64,000 bases of DNA from Paracentrotus lividus (GCA_940671915.1 CALNVZ010003433.1:51244333-51308332); one strand, 5' to 3'; numbered from the stretch's first letter, positions 13,920 to 23,676 are shown. Notes: generated by a model from the sequence alone, not told the origin. Made by a program: numbers and translations.

Positions 13920-13944
13920 NNNNNNNNNNNNNNNNNNNNNNNNN
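13920..13944. other. Assembly gap of 25 N
   Basis: The sequence has 25 consecutive N. A fixed, short gap length normally means a gap of unknown size set by the assembly software. The left duplicate ends on its last base before the gap, and the sequence right of the gap is not a continuation of what follows the right duplicate, so this is a scaffold join and not a biological boundary. Confidence 0.99.
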
Positions 13945-14088
13945 AGCATCTAAAGTGAAAGAATTATTTCCAATCATCATTAACAGACTTCATGTACCAT
14001 GGTTTTTAGCCAATGAGGGCGCTCTTTTGGTGGGGTAGAGTACACATTGGCCCGTATTCACAAAGGTGTCCTAAAGTTAACTATGATT

Positions 14089-14277
14089 AGCAAAATGGGA
14101 TACAATCTTGAACAGTAAATGTTCAATTTATCAGAATTGTTGGTACTTGAACTATTAATACTGCATGTAAATGTAAGTACAAAAGTTTCCTAACCACTAT
14201 AAAGCACGATTCCGGAATCCAGTAAACGTCACGGTAAGGAACATTGCAACATAAACAAATTTGTATCCCATTTTGCT
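14089..14277. repeat. Inverted-repeat element, arms TTGTATCCCATTTTGCT
   Basis: AGCAAAATGGGATACAA at 14089-14105 and its perfect inverse at 14261-14277, about 155 bp apart. The flanking GGCCCGTATTCACAAA sequence may belong to it. MITE-like; no coding sequence. It lies downstream of exon 2 of the receptor-like gene. Confidence 0.6.
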
Positions 14278-14802
14278 AGCCATTCACCCCGTGCTCGCGG
14301 CTTGTGCCCGAGTTTTCAAATACTGACATTGTGCTACTATGCAGATTATGAACATATACGATTTATATTTTGCTACTATGAAATTTTATATTAGGTAATT
14401 GTTGATTTCGTTTTTGTTTGAAGCGTTGATTATTCATTGTATATTATTATGTTTTATGTAAATAAATACCTCGACAGATTTTCAAACAACTAAATTCTGC
14501 CACAAGAAAGCTTGTTACATATGGAGAATAGTACATCTAGTATCTTCTCCAAATGATGAAAATCTGGTTTGTGTTACGATAAATTTCATTTTAGCGATTT
14601 GTTGGGTTGGAATAAAAAAGAGAGTTATCCTCAATTTTTGTTATATGAATTTTACAAATGAATAGTATATAAATACAGTTTTAACGCTATTCTTGTGTAT
14701 TTTTTGTGTGAAAATGTTCAAAACTGATTTTGATCTCACATCTTTTACAGTCATTTACATAGTCATGATAGTTGACCTTCTTTCATAATCGACATCACTT
14801 AC

Positions 14803-14951
14803 CAGTCCGAAGAAAGCCTGCACACATAAGTCGACATCGAATGTAACAACATCGTGAACCGTTCGTAGTGGTCTTTCTCTGGAATCGTACCCTTCATCAA
14901 CGAGATCGTGGATCAGTCGTCCTTCAATCCCGATCCGGGTCGTTGTCAATG
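14803..14951 (-). CDS. Exon 2: N-terminus of a nicotinic-acetylcholine-receptor-like channel subunit
   Basis: A 149-bp minus-strand exon between an acceptor (TTTCTAAACTTTAAG) and a consensus donor (CTG then GTAAGT). After two bases that complete exon 1's codon it encodes 49 residues. These include EGRLIHDLVDEGYDSRERP, then DVVTFDVDL and VQAFFGL. The pattern E-x-R-L-x3-L then Y-x4-RP then D-x-VT and L-x3-Q matches the start of the ligand-binding domain of nicotinic receptor subunits (for example RLF..L...YN...RPV...D.VTV.F.L...QI.DV). The length is near that of the second exon of many such genes, and it ends at an equivalent place, just before the DE.NQ segment. The later exons (Cys-loop, four membrane helices) were not found here, so the ligand and subtype are open. 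Confidence 0.72.
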
Positions 14952-15629
14952 CTTAAAGTTTAGAAAATAGTATACGAACTTATAACTTTATATTCAACCA
15001 ACTTATACATTATAATAATAATGAAGCATTTAATTATTATGTGCCTTGCCTATTGACGAAACATATTTTCTTGAAGTATTATTATCATCATTTCAAAGCA
15101 TGAGTTTAATCATGAATGCCGGAAACTGTTAAAACTGTCACTATGACAATACATCAACACCTCATCTTTCTTAGATAACAACAATTCAAGAGACGACTGG
15201 GAGATACATGCAGTTTATAATTTAGTTTCATAATCAATTTAATTCCGAGGAGCGATTAAGAACTTTCATTTGCTGCGATGTGTCGTATTTGCTTATACGG
15301 ATAAACTCAACGAGGACATCTACCTCCACAGTGTGTAGTTCAGGGCCGGGGGGGGGGGGGGGGGGGGCTTCAGAAAAACGCAAAAATGACCATACATATG
15401 TGATTTTTAGCCTCATCAGCCCCTCCCCCCCCCCCACTTTCGGCTCAGCCCCTCCACTTTCAAAAACGCTCCGCGGCCCCTGTATCGGGATAGTTGTCTA
15501 GTTAGAGAGGAGCAGTTGTCCACGTCTGAGGTAGGTATCCTAGGGGTAGGTGTTGTAGAGGTAAGTAATCGGGGAATATTTATCCAGGGGGTAACTTTCC
15601 TACAAACATGATAAATATATACTTCTTAC
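14952..15629 (-). other. Intron 1 of the receptor-like gene
   Basis: Bounded by GTAAGA (donor side) and AAACTTTAAG (acceptor side) on the minus strand. It joins phase 1 to phase 1 between the signal-peptide exon and exon 2. It holds a 142-bp GC-rich repeat (15341-15482) and otherwise AT-rich sequence. Confidence 0.6.
15341..15482. mobile_element. Third GC-rich family member, inside receptor intron 1
   Basis: Starts CAGGGCCGGGGG and ends AACGCTCCGCGGCCCCTG, matching the family at 13201 and 29753, including TGACCATACATATGTGATTT and CGGCTCAGCCCCTCCACTTT. The left terminal repeat is shortened and I see no target duplication. It is not part of the 13.7-kb duplication, so it is an independent insertion. 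Confidence 0.7.
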
Positions 15630-15681
15630 CATATGTGATCGATAGAATGGTGGTCAGCAAACCTCCGAGAAAGCACTTCAT
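15630..15681 (-). CDS. Exon 1: signal peptide of a Cys-loop receptor subunit
   Basis: Minus-strand ATG at 15681 in good context (CAAGCCATGA) opens a 17-codon frame, MKCFLGGLLTTILSITY, plus one base, then a strong donor GGTAAGA. The peptide has a short basic start and a hydrophobic core like a secretory signal. The single leftover G joins the two bases CA that open the exon at 14951 to make Ala, so the protein would read ...SITYA-LTTTRIG..., a plausible signal cleavage point. The intron between (14952-15629, 678 bp) contains a GC-rich transposon-like repeat. Too short to be recognised alone; the call rests on phase, distance and the downstream exon. The transcription start is not identified. 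Confidence 0.65.
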
Positions 15682-15768
15682 GGCTTGGTTATATTCTCAA
15701 CCGAATAAAGAAGGTAAATAGATGCAATTTCAGTTATAGGAATCTTGCACAAACCTTTGCGTTGCGGC

Positions 15769-15880
15769 ATATACAAATAACAAATAATTTAAACCTGTAA
15801 TTAAGAGCGGGGGTTTCTTTTCACGACCGGGGGAAAGAAACCCGAATCGGAGAAAAGGTCCGAATTATTTGTATGCGAAG
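15769..15880. repeat. Small fold-back sequence upstream of the receptor start
   Basis: An inner stem pairs GGGTTTCTTT (15811-15820) with AAAGAAACCC (15834-15843). An outer stem pairs CAAATAATT (15781-15789) with AATTATTTG (15863-15871), extended by a weaker match of GCATA-like sequence. It lies 100-190 bp upstream of the minus-strand ATG at 15681, where promoter or 5' UTR would be expected. It could be a tiny MITE remnant or a structured leader. Confidence 0.5.
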
Positions 15881-16369
15881 GGGCTTAGCGAGCAAGTGAA
15901 GAAGTTGTGAAACTTAGCGTTGTTTTGACTCTATTACAAGGTATACAATGACATGTTGGAATGAAGTGGGTCTGTGGCGCCACTCTCCGAAAAAAATATA
16001 TAATTACTTTTAAAACAAATTATAACTGAATTACATTAAGTCACTATTTACTATACACTATACAAATGTTTCCAAAATGATTTCAGGGGGACAATCCTCC
16101 AGAAAATTCGAAGGGGGAAGTGTCCTAAGATCACCGCCTGTGGTTGTACAAGCCGGGTAATTTTAAGTATTAGTGAATGCAAACTGTTTTTGAGATTGAT
16201 ATAAATTACAAAGTTCAACACGATCAAGAGGATATCGGTAAACGATTGAATATAGCGCCATCTGTAGGCTACTAATTTTGCTGTAAGGAAATGGCACGTC
16301 TTTTGATTTGAGAAAATCTGTTTATTTTGGAGACATGTTATGCAATATGGATGTTGAATCAGAGGCGGC

Positions 16370-17125
16370 GGAACCAGGGGGCAGGGGGGGGGGTGGGCAC
16401 TGTGACCCCCACTTTTTCATCCACCCTAAAAGTGCCCCTTTTCATAAGTAAAAAGTGCCCCTTTTCTTAGCTAATAAAATTCCATTTTTATACTAAAAAG
16501 GGGCACTTTTATTACTGACAAGGGGCACTTTAATAGAAAAAAAGTGTAAGTCTTTTAAAACCCAATTTTTTGGCTCGCGCTTCGCGCTCGCGGATATTAA
16601 ATAGGGTCGATAATGCACTAAAATTTTGAGCTCATATTTTCAACTTGCGATTCGCGCTCGCAGACACTTAGTTTTTAACTCAAAAATTTCGGCTCATCTT
16701 TCCAGCTCGCAAATACTAAATAGAGTCTCTAATGCACAATAAACTCCATTTTTAAGCTCATAATTTTCAGCTCGAGCTTCGCTATCGCGGATATTTAATA
16801 GGGTCTATAATGCACAATTAACTCCAATTTTGAGCTCAAAATTTTCGGCTCGCGCTTCGCGCTCGCAGATACTAAATAGGTTATAATGCACAATTAACTC
16901 AAATTTTCAGCTCGCGCTTCGCGCTCGCAATTATTTTGTTTATCATTAAAAAGATACAAAGCCATTAACATTTTTAAAAGCTCAAGTGTAAAGGAAAATT
17001 TTCTGCGCACCCCTACTTATCTGAATATTTTATTCCTAAAGCCCCTGGTCTGAAGTGCCCCCTTTTCAGAAAAAAATGCCCCTTTTCCATCGTGACCCCC
17101 CACTTTCAAATTCGTTCCATCTGTG
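16370..17125. repeat. Composite GC-rich repeat with six 'CTCGCGCTTCGCGCTCGC' tandem units
   Basis: Begins with GGCGGCGGAACCAGGGGG and AAAGTGCCCCTTTT repeats, and ends near GTGACCCCCCACTTTCAAATTCG. Between about 16565 and 16945 are six degenerate units of up to ~78 bp. Each starts with a version of GGCTCGCGCTTCGCGCTCGC and continues through ATACTAAATAGGGTCTATAATGC-like and TTTTGAGCTCA-like sequence. One unit is truncated. The left copy retains the last units at 1-165 and the CCCC-rich end at 270-360. It looks like a non-autonomous dispersed element with an expanded internal minisatellite; the family is not known to me. Confidence 0.75.
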
Positions 17126-17686
17126 TTGAATGGACATATAGGAAGACAGAAGGCAGGTAAGCCCACTTAATACATAATTTAACACGTAATGAAAGTTTAT
17201 ATGAATGTTGACAATAATGAGATATTCTATTTCTAGGAATAAACTTTTAGATCTCTTTGACAATCACATAACTTGCTGTGTGCTCTTTTCTCCAAGCTGT
17301 GTGTGAAATTGCATATATAGTGGATTACAACGTTGAACACGTAGCGAAGAGAGAATCGGCACTCTCGCTCGTTGTTATTGTTGATGTTATATAATGTAAA
17401 CAAAGGCACGTGAATGAAAGGTACACGCATGAATGTAAACTATGATTTTACCAACTTAAGATTCTTTATACATTGTAAAGGAATTTAAGTGCTTAACATA
17501 AGAAACTTGGCATATTGATAGTCAGCTTTTCATCAAGGGGGCTTTGTAGGCTTGTAGAAATAATCCCAAAAGCAGCTCACTGGGGAAGCTAAACTGGGAT
17601 GTCAAAGTTTGGCGGTGTCGATGGTTGGTGGTGCATCAAGATAATAATGCATGTGGTAGTCATCTATAATACCATTTAAAAACTGA

Positions 17687-19670
17687 CTACACATGATGTG
17701 CGAGTAAAAAACTTTGTATGAGGTATACATCCATCCTGGATACCAAACGGGGGGGCGTAAACCCTCTGATGGTTTGCAAGGCAGCAACCTGGAAGGCAGC
17801 TGGCGAAGGAGGCCACAACTGGTCCAGTTGGGGTAGTTGGTTCCAAATCCGGATAGTTCGTGGAAAGAAAGAAAACTTGAAAGGAGTCGATGGTGGCTTT
17901 TGGAATGCTGTAACTTGAAAGAGTATGATCATTTCGTCCAATGTATGTGGCAGGAAAAATGGTTTTGCGGAAAGGAGATGTCGACAAGTTTTATGCTGAT
18001 TTTGCAATGAAGAAGGATGCACTGTAACTGCGGCAAGAAAGTCGTCTACTGTGCAAGGTGTCGCACCCAAGGTTTGTGACAAGTGCTGAGCTTGAAAGTA
18101 AGTGCGTCGGAAATCCCTCTGCACAAAAACGGGCTGCGTTTTTTTTGGATCTGCTCCTAACCTGTCTGTTACAGTCTTAGTATAGGGTGCCAGGCTTTTC
18201 GGCTCCATACTCGAGCTTTGGCCGCAACCAGAGACTTGTAGGCCAAGTGACTTCACGTCCTTCTGAACAGGGCGAACAAGGTTCTGCGTATCAGCCAAGT
18301 GTTGGGGCGGCAGATTTTGGATGATATGTTTGACAGTGCTTGTTCCAGCTGAGATCGTTGGAGACAAATGACACCAAGGTATTTGTACTGATCCACTCTA
18401 AGTACTGGGCTCATCTGAGATTTCGTATTGGTGAAAGGCTTGGGTTGCGTTTACGAGTGAATGGTGAGAGTAGCACACTTCCCGATGTTGAAGCCCCATC
18501 AACTCACTTTGCCAGACCATCGACGCTTAGCGTGTGTAGATCTTGTTGGAGGATACGATGGTCGTCCTTTTGCAGTGGATCTCACGATAGACTACCGCTG
18601 TCGTCTGCAAATAATCTCATCTGGAAACATGTTTTGATGTATATCATTGATGTGATGAGGAACAAATGTCGGGCCGAGGACTGAGCGCCATTGCGGCACA
18701 ACCAGAATTGTTACGGCTTTCCAGGTTGAGTGAGTTCCATTGACCCGAAAAACAGCTTGGGACCGGGTGGGCAAGGAAGGAACCTTATCTCCAGTGAAGG
18801 GCAAAAGCCGTTGAATGCCATAGTGAATCTAACTTCATTTTCAGTCGCTGGTGAGGCACAACGGTCAAAGGCCTTATGAAGTCTAGGAAGATAACATCAG
18901 ACTGACCCCCTCTGTTGTATGTTGTAGGACCAGTCATGAGTTTGCCTCAGTTAAATTGAGTAGATGTACGAGAGCTTCTGTCTAAGCCATGCTGTGCATC
19001 TATGAGGATGTTGTTTGATCAAGATGTTTTGGATAATGTGAACTCAGCATGATAAATGCTCATGATTTTAACAACAAAGGCAAGTCAAGGATATCGGCCT
19101 AAGTTAGATGGGTCAGACTTGGAAGCCAGACCTTGTGATAGAATGTAACAAGGGCTTTTGTTTCCATTGGCAGGAACAATTCCTTGTCGTAGCTCTGGCT
19201 GATAGAGGAAAGCAAGTGCTGGAGCTATCTCGTGGGGCTAACCATCTTTAATACTTTGCTGGAAATATCGTCTGGCCAACAGGCCTTGGAGGAATTTAGC
19301 TGTTGTAATTGCTTCTCTACGCCGTTTAGTCTGGATATTCAGATGGTTATTGCATCTGTGAGGAGGTGGCCGCATGTTGAAGGTAGGAAGACTTTTCATC
19401 TTGGATGAATACAGACTGGAAAGTGTTGATTTAGGGCTTCAAGCCTTTTCTTGTCTGTGGCCAACATAGTTTGGATTGAGTTTTGGAGTGTAGGTAATTC
19501 CAAGGCTTTTCAGATCGACATAGCTTTAGCATACGACCAAAAAGACTTTGGATTTTTCCTGCAAGGCTACCACCGATAACAGTGGTTGACGTAGTTACTG
19601 ATCTGGATCGATGGACTTCCCTTGGCAACTTTATTTCTGTGCAGCGAACGTTTGCCATGTCTGTTCTCAA
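17687..19670 (-). pseudogene. LINE reverse transcriptase and C-terminal region, frameshifted
   Basis: Continuation of the element after the frame is lost. Reverse-transcriptase landmarks are present in scattered frames. The FADD box lies at 18600-18611, followed by VYREIH-like sequence once frame shifts are allowed. The DF-KAFDR region lies at 18863-18887, with one base missing that is present in the left copy. A 226-residue frame at 17687-18367 contains CRDFRRT-like sequence and the conserved SFFPRTIRIWNQLP tail (about 17838-17880). All motifs are in collinear order. Because the left copy is intact at places where this one is shifted, many breaks are best explained as sequencing indels; I cannot say whether the genomic copy is active. 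Confidence 0.82.
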
Positions 19671-21425
19671 TCATTTCAGTTTGGTAGCTTTGGAGTACAA
19701 GCGATCACAAGGCTTCTCAATCTGTGTTTTAGCCAATAGATATCGCAACGGAAGTTTTTTCTTTTTACCACGCCATCTTGGATGGAAACTGGGTGATCGT
19801 TTGAGGGTCTTTGTGAGAAAATCCGCTATATTTAACCAGTTTGAGTTGACAGATTTCATGTTTGGATTAGAATGTAGGAACTCATAGGTGAAGGTAGTGA
19901 CCGCATCCTTCAGCTGCTCTACATGTGCCTTGTCAAACAGGTATATCTTCCTTGGTGGCTTAGGTCGCGGTTGAGGGTGGCCACGGCAGTGGAATATCAC
20001 AATATTGTGATCAGATATACCAGGGTGTACGGATATCTGGTCAACAAGGTTTGGGTTTGATGTGACAATCAGGTCGAGGATGTTGGCAGACGCTGGTCTT
20101 GTCACTTCGTTGACCAGTTGAATAAGGGTGTTTTGCAGGAGAAAATCAAGAAGCCGGCTATGCCAAGCTGCAGTAGCTGGATTTGTTGTGGTGTACGAAT
20201 GCCAGTCGATATCTGGTGAGTTTAAATCACCAGCAATAATGATGTTTGGGTGACTACGTCTATGCTTGGTGAGAAGTTTAGACAGAGACTGTGATAATCC
20301 GTCGAGGCTTTTTTGCTTGTTGTTTGGAGGACAGTAGAAGCTCGCAAGGTATAAGGGCTTTGAGTCAGAGAACTGTAAATTGCACCATATAACTTCACAG
20401 TCTGCATCAAATTCTGGGCAGTCAGTGACCAAAAGGGTGTCCTTGACAGCAAGGAAAACACCACCTCCGTGTGTGTTTCTGTCCTTGCGATAGACATTAA
20501 AATCGCTTGGAAAAACTGAATATGTAGATATGCTGCTGTCTAACTTGGACTCGCATCCAAGAATTATATCAGGATTATGGTGGTCGATCAAGGCTAGGAA
20601 GGTGCTCTGTTTAGTGGCACCTTTCAGGCTGTTACAGTTGATGACCATCGACTTTAAGCTTCTGCTCCTGTTTTTGGTGTGTTTGGGAGATCTGAACTTG
20701 TTTGACCCAATAGAATTTGAAGTAGGAGTGGAAGCATGAGGAAGGGAGTCAGTAGAAATTTCGCTACTGGAGTCAGTTGAAGTTTCGCTACTGGAGTCAT
20801 CAGAAGTTCCACTTTCAGTAACGCCATCAGATAGTATGGAGAAAGAGTTTGATTGATGAGGAGAAGAGACAGAGAGAGTGGACATGCTGGAGCTGATGTT
20901 GTTGCTGCCACATTGACAGCATACCCACATGAAGCTTTGAGAAGAGGAGGCAAGGATATCATAACTTTGTTGTGGCATGCCTACGCAGGTAATATGACAC
21001 CAAAAATCACATTCATCACATAAGAGTGCTGCATCATCATCACTTACTTCTTTCTTGCAAATGCCACATGGAAAGCTGGGATCAGCAGCTGCAGTTGCGT
21101 TGTTAGGGCCTGGGTTAAGTTCAATTTGACCACTGAGCAGAAGAAGGGTGGCAAGATGAGCGAGTGAACTTGACTGATAATCAAGTGTTTGGGATTTCTT
21201 CTTCAGCTTCTGGTATGATGACAAAGCTGCGTACACAGAACACTTTTCTACACTGACGGAGATGCCACATGATGATGTCTTACCGGGAGGTAGAAAATCA
21301 CTAAGATCTGGGTAGTAAGTAGGAAGTAATCCTGACCTCAAGATGAAGAATGAAGAGAGGAAGGCTAAGAAGACAACAGTTATCGGGTGAATCCCAGATG
21401 ATCTTTTGGTCTTTAGTAACTTCAT
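19671..21425 (-). CDS. LINE polyprotein, N-terminal part: 2A-like motif, PHD finger, endonuclease
   Basis: A 584-residue frame starting with ATG at 21425. Residues 13-33 are hydrophobic. Residues 99-107 read GQIELNPGP. Residues 120-172 form a PHD finger with C120, C123, C136, C139, H144, C147, C169 and C172 in the expected spacing. Residues ~178-258 are Ser/Thr-rich. Residues ~258-480 are an endonuclease domain: the strand with N264, E292 in GCESK, the YCPPNN turn, D400 and N402 in AGDLNSPDIDW, and D472-H473 in SDHN. PHD fingers usually bind histone tails; in this element that role is inference. The frame fails just after ~residue 545 (a frameshift before the RT) and stops at 19671. The full-length protein should continue into the reverse transcriptase downstream. 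Confidence 0.88.
   Translation of the reverse strand: MKLLKTKRSSGIHPITVVFLAFLSSFFILRSGLLPTYYPDLSDFLPPGKTSSCGISVSVEKCSVYAALSSYQKLKKKSQTLDYQSSSLAHLATLLLLSGQIELNPGPNNATAAADPSFPCGICKKEVSDDDAALLCDECDFWCHITCVGMPQQSYDILASSSQSFMWVCCQCGSNNISSSMSTLSVSSPHQSNSFSILSDGVTESGTSDDSSSETSTDSSSEISTDSLPHASTPTSNSIGSNKFRSPKHTKNRSRSLKSMVINCNSLKGATKQSTFLALIDHHNPDIILGCESKLDSSISTYSVFPSDFNVYRKDRNTHGGGVFLAVKDTLLVTDCPEFDADCEVIWCNLQFSDSKPLYLASFYCPPNNKQKSLDGLSQSLSKLLTKHRRSHPNIIIAGDLNSPDIDWHSYTTTNPATAAWHSRLLDFLLQNTLIQLVNEVTRPASANILDLIVTSNPNLVDQISVHPGISDHNIVIFHCRGHPQPRPKPPRKIYLFDKAHVEQLKDAVTTFTYEFLHSNPNMKSVNSNWLNIADFLTKTLKRSPSFHPRWRGKKKKLPLRYLLAKTQIEKPCDRLYSKATKLK
21105..21131 (-). other. 2A-like peptide motif GQIELNPGP
   Basis: Codons for G-Q-I-E-L-N-P-G-P, residues 99-107 of the LINE frame, preceded by a leucine run (LATLLLLS). 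Canonical 2A peptides end D-(V/I)-E-x-N-P-G-P and make the ribosome skip the last Gly-Pro bond, releasing an upstream peptide. 2A-like sequences are known in sea-urchin non-LTR retrotransposons. Here the usual Asp is Gln (CAA), which could weaken skipping. The upstream peptide would be about 106 residues with a hydrophobic N-terminus. Confidence 0.7.
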
Positions 21426-22082
21426 ATTTATATGCAGTGTAAATAACGTATTGCATGAACATGTAGATTATATAGTGTTCGAAGTATATTGCCAGTAGAC
21501 TTGAGACTTATGTAGAAAATTTCAAACACTCTGCTTGCACATTTACTTGTGTTGTAGATTCTAGATCTGGAATCTAAAGTTACTTGTAGATCTGTAGCTC
21601 AGAATAAGCTAGATTTAGACCAAAAATTCACAATATTTCATCCACAAAAGTTAAAATAATCATACTCACAGTCATTGGTACATGTGTGAATAAGTATTGG
21701 AATCAATAAAATAAACTGGGAGCAGTGAAGAGAGGAAGGAAGCTGCTTGAATCAGTCCCACTAATACATATATGTGTCATACACTGATGATGAAACTTGA
21801 AAGCACAGATGCAGGGAGTCAAAAGTACCATAATTTGATGAAAAGTTTAATAAAAATATATTCAAAATGTCCTACTGATGCTAGAAAACACCAAGAAATC
21901 CAAGATATGTAGAAATCTTGAAGGATGTTGAAGATTTAACTGGATTTCAAACAAAATTTGAAGAACTGTAGGAGAGATGAACCACCAACCATGACATGTC
22001 GCCCTCTGTACTGGGGGGGGGGGGGGGGGAGGGTCCACTATACTGATAGTTTATTACTGGAAGGTTTTGTTATAAAAATTCA

Positions 22083-22247
22083 TAATAATATATAATAATA
22101 TATAATATAATATAATATAATATAATAATAATAATAGTTATGAATACAAATGACTTAAGAATGATATAATAATAATAATAATAATAGTTACATTTATATA
22201 GCGCTTAATACAAATATCCACCTTGGTGTTTCTAAGCGCTTGTAGTG
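22083..22247. repeat. AAT/TA tract plus 'TATAGCGCTTAATA' dispersed repeat (copy B)
   Basis: Same repeat as 5381-5540. The TAATA tract has a different length in this copy, as expected for a microsatellite. Confidence 0.7.
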
Positions 22248-22610
22248 TAATGATATAGAGGATATATGGTCATATTTAATTTAAGTGGGACATTCAGCTG
22301 AAATTTCAATGTGGTGCTGTGCCTTTGAAAATGCAAATTAGGATCTGAAATCAACACAAAGGCTTCTTTACAATAAAACCAATTATTTAAGTTCAGACAT
22401 TAAGTGATCCAGCTTTCTTACGCTGAATAATTGAACAAACAGGAATTTGCACGTATGGGACTATGGTGCTTTAAATGCCTCTTATTCTTAATACTAGTCA
22501 CTTTTGGCTTTTTGGGGGCTTAAATTAACTATCATGGACTACTCTAACATGGCATATAAACACAGGTAATTTTTTAATCTAGTTATTTACTTGAAAATGT
22601 TGAATTTACG

Positions 22611-23015
22611 GCACTGTTCGTGTCACTCACGTTTTGGATGTCGTGTCACTCACGACATATAGAGGTGGACCATTTTCCGCAAAGAGGGAATTATTGATGA
22701 GGACAATAAATGTCAGAGAGGTACACTATTCATGTACATATACCAGCACTTATGGTACTCTTACAGATCTACTTGGGCACAAATCCAACCATAACCAATA
22801 ATGGTCAGAAACCCATGTCTTTTTTTTTTGTCGCGTCACTCACGCACTGTTTTTTAATCATAATTTCCAGGACTAATTGTAAAATTCAAATCCAACTGGT
22901 AATGACACATGCAACTCCTACATTATACATAATAATGGTAGTCATGATCCATTCATAACCTACAAGTGCGAAGATATGCGCCCTTCTAATAGTCCAAATG
23001 TCGTGTCACTCACAA
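22611..23015. repeat. Cluster of TGTCACTCAC motifs (copy B)
   Basis: The motif GTCGTGTCACTCACGAC or a close variant appears four times in about 400 bp, at ~22618, ~22641, ~22828 and ~22998, all in the same direction. The second copy is a perfect 6-bp inverted repeat (GTCGTG/CACGAC) around TCACT. The left copy has the same block at 5925-6335 with errors in some motifs. Function unknown; it could be a transposon end used repeatedly or a protein-binding cluster. Confidence 0.6.
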
Positions 23016-23639
23016 TTAAATATGACCATATATCAGAAGTCTGACTTAGTTTGAATCATGTATGGTAAAGTATTTGTTCATAATAATGCAGGATGCATTA
23101 ATGTCAGATTAAAGTAAATGGTAAATTAAAGCATATTATGAAGTGAATAGTCTCATTATTCAATTGTTAATGACAGTGCCATAACAAATAAAAGCAACAA
23201 CAACAAGCGCAATAACGTAGAGTCACTTTGATGTTCTTTGTATGCATTCATTAATCGTTCTTTCTATTTTATTTGTACAATTTTATTAATGGAGCAATTG
23301 AAGCAATGGTAAGTTAAAGGAACTGCCAATAACAAAAAGGTGTTTTTACTACAAAAAAAAAAAAACATTGAAATATCCGGTGTTCAGAAAAGCTTTCTGA
23401 TCGCAAATAATATTTGGATTTTGACCTGAATATTGAATTGGAAAAAAAAAAAAAAAAAAAATAGGAAAGAAAATTAAAAGTTATAATTATTCACATTAAT
23501 TTCCTACTCTTGGGCAGAGACTATTATGTAAAAGTGATAGGTAGGAAATTGAAATGAAGAGAAATTAGAGAATGGTAAATAAAATAAATAACAAGATTTA
23601 CTATGATCACAGTACGAGTCTAACACGATGCTATGATAG

Positions 23640-23644
23640 AGAGG

Positions 23645-23676
<32 letters not shown>

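Larger units (their letters stand above)
17687..21425 (-). mobile_element. CR1-like non-LTR retrotransposon (PHD + endonuclease + RT)
   Basis: A minus-strand LINE of about 3.7 kb of coding sequence. Order from its 5' end: a hydrophobic N-terminus, a 2A-like NPGP motif, a C4HC3 PHD zinc finger, a serine-rich linker, an apurinic-type endonuclease (exonuclease-endonuclease-phosphatase fold), a reverse transcriptase with a FADD active-site box, and the C-terminal 'FSFFPRTIRIWNQLP' tail typical of CR1/Jockey-type elements. Such elements copy themselves by nicking target DNA and reverse transcribing their RNA in place. The 3' untranslated part probably continues below 17687, but I cannot place the 3' end or a target-site duplication. 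The clade (CR1-like) is inferred from architecture; L2 or another close clade is possible. Confidence 0.88.

Noticed and set aside
13945-14800. Third exon (about 45 bp, DE.NQ...W) of the receptor-like gene
   Set aside because: I looked for the pattern with splice sites on the minus strand and did not find it; it may lie left of the gap.
15234-15501. Pro/Gly-rich frames on both strands
   Set aside because: They cross the GC-rich transposon-like repeat in the receptor intron.
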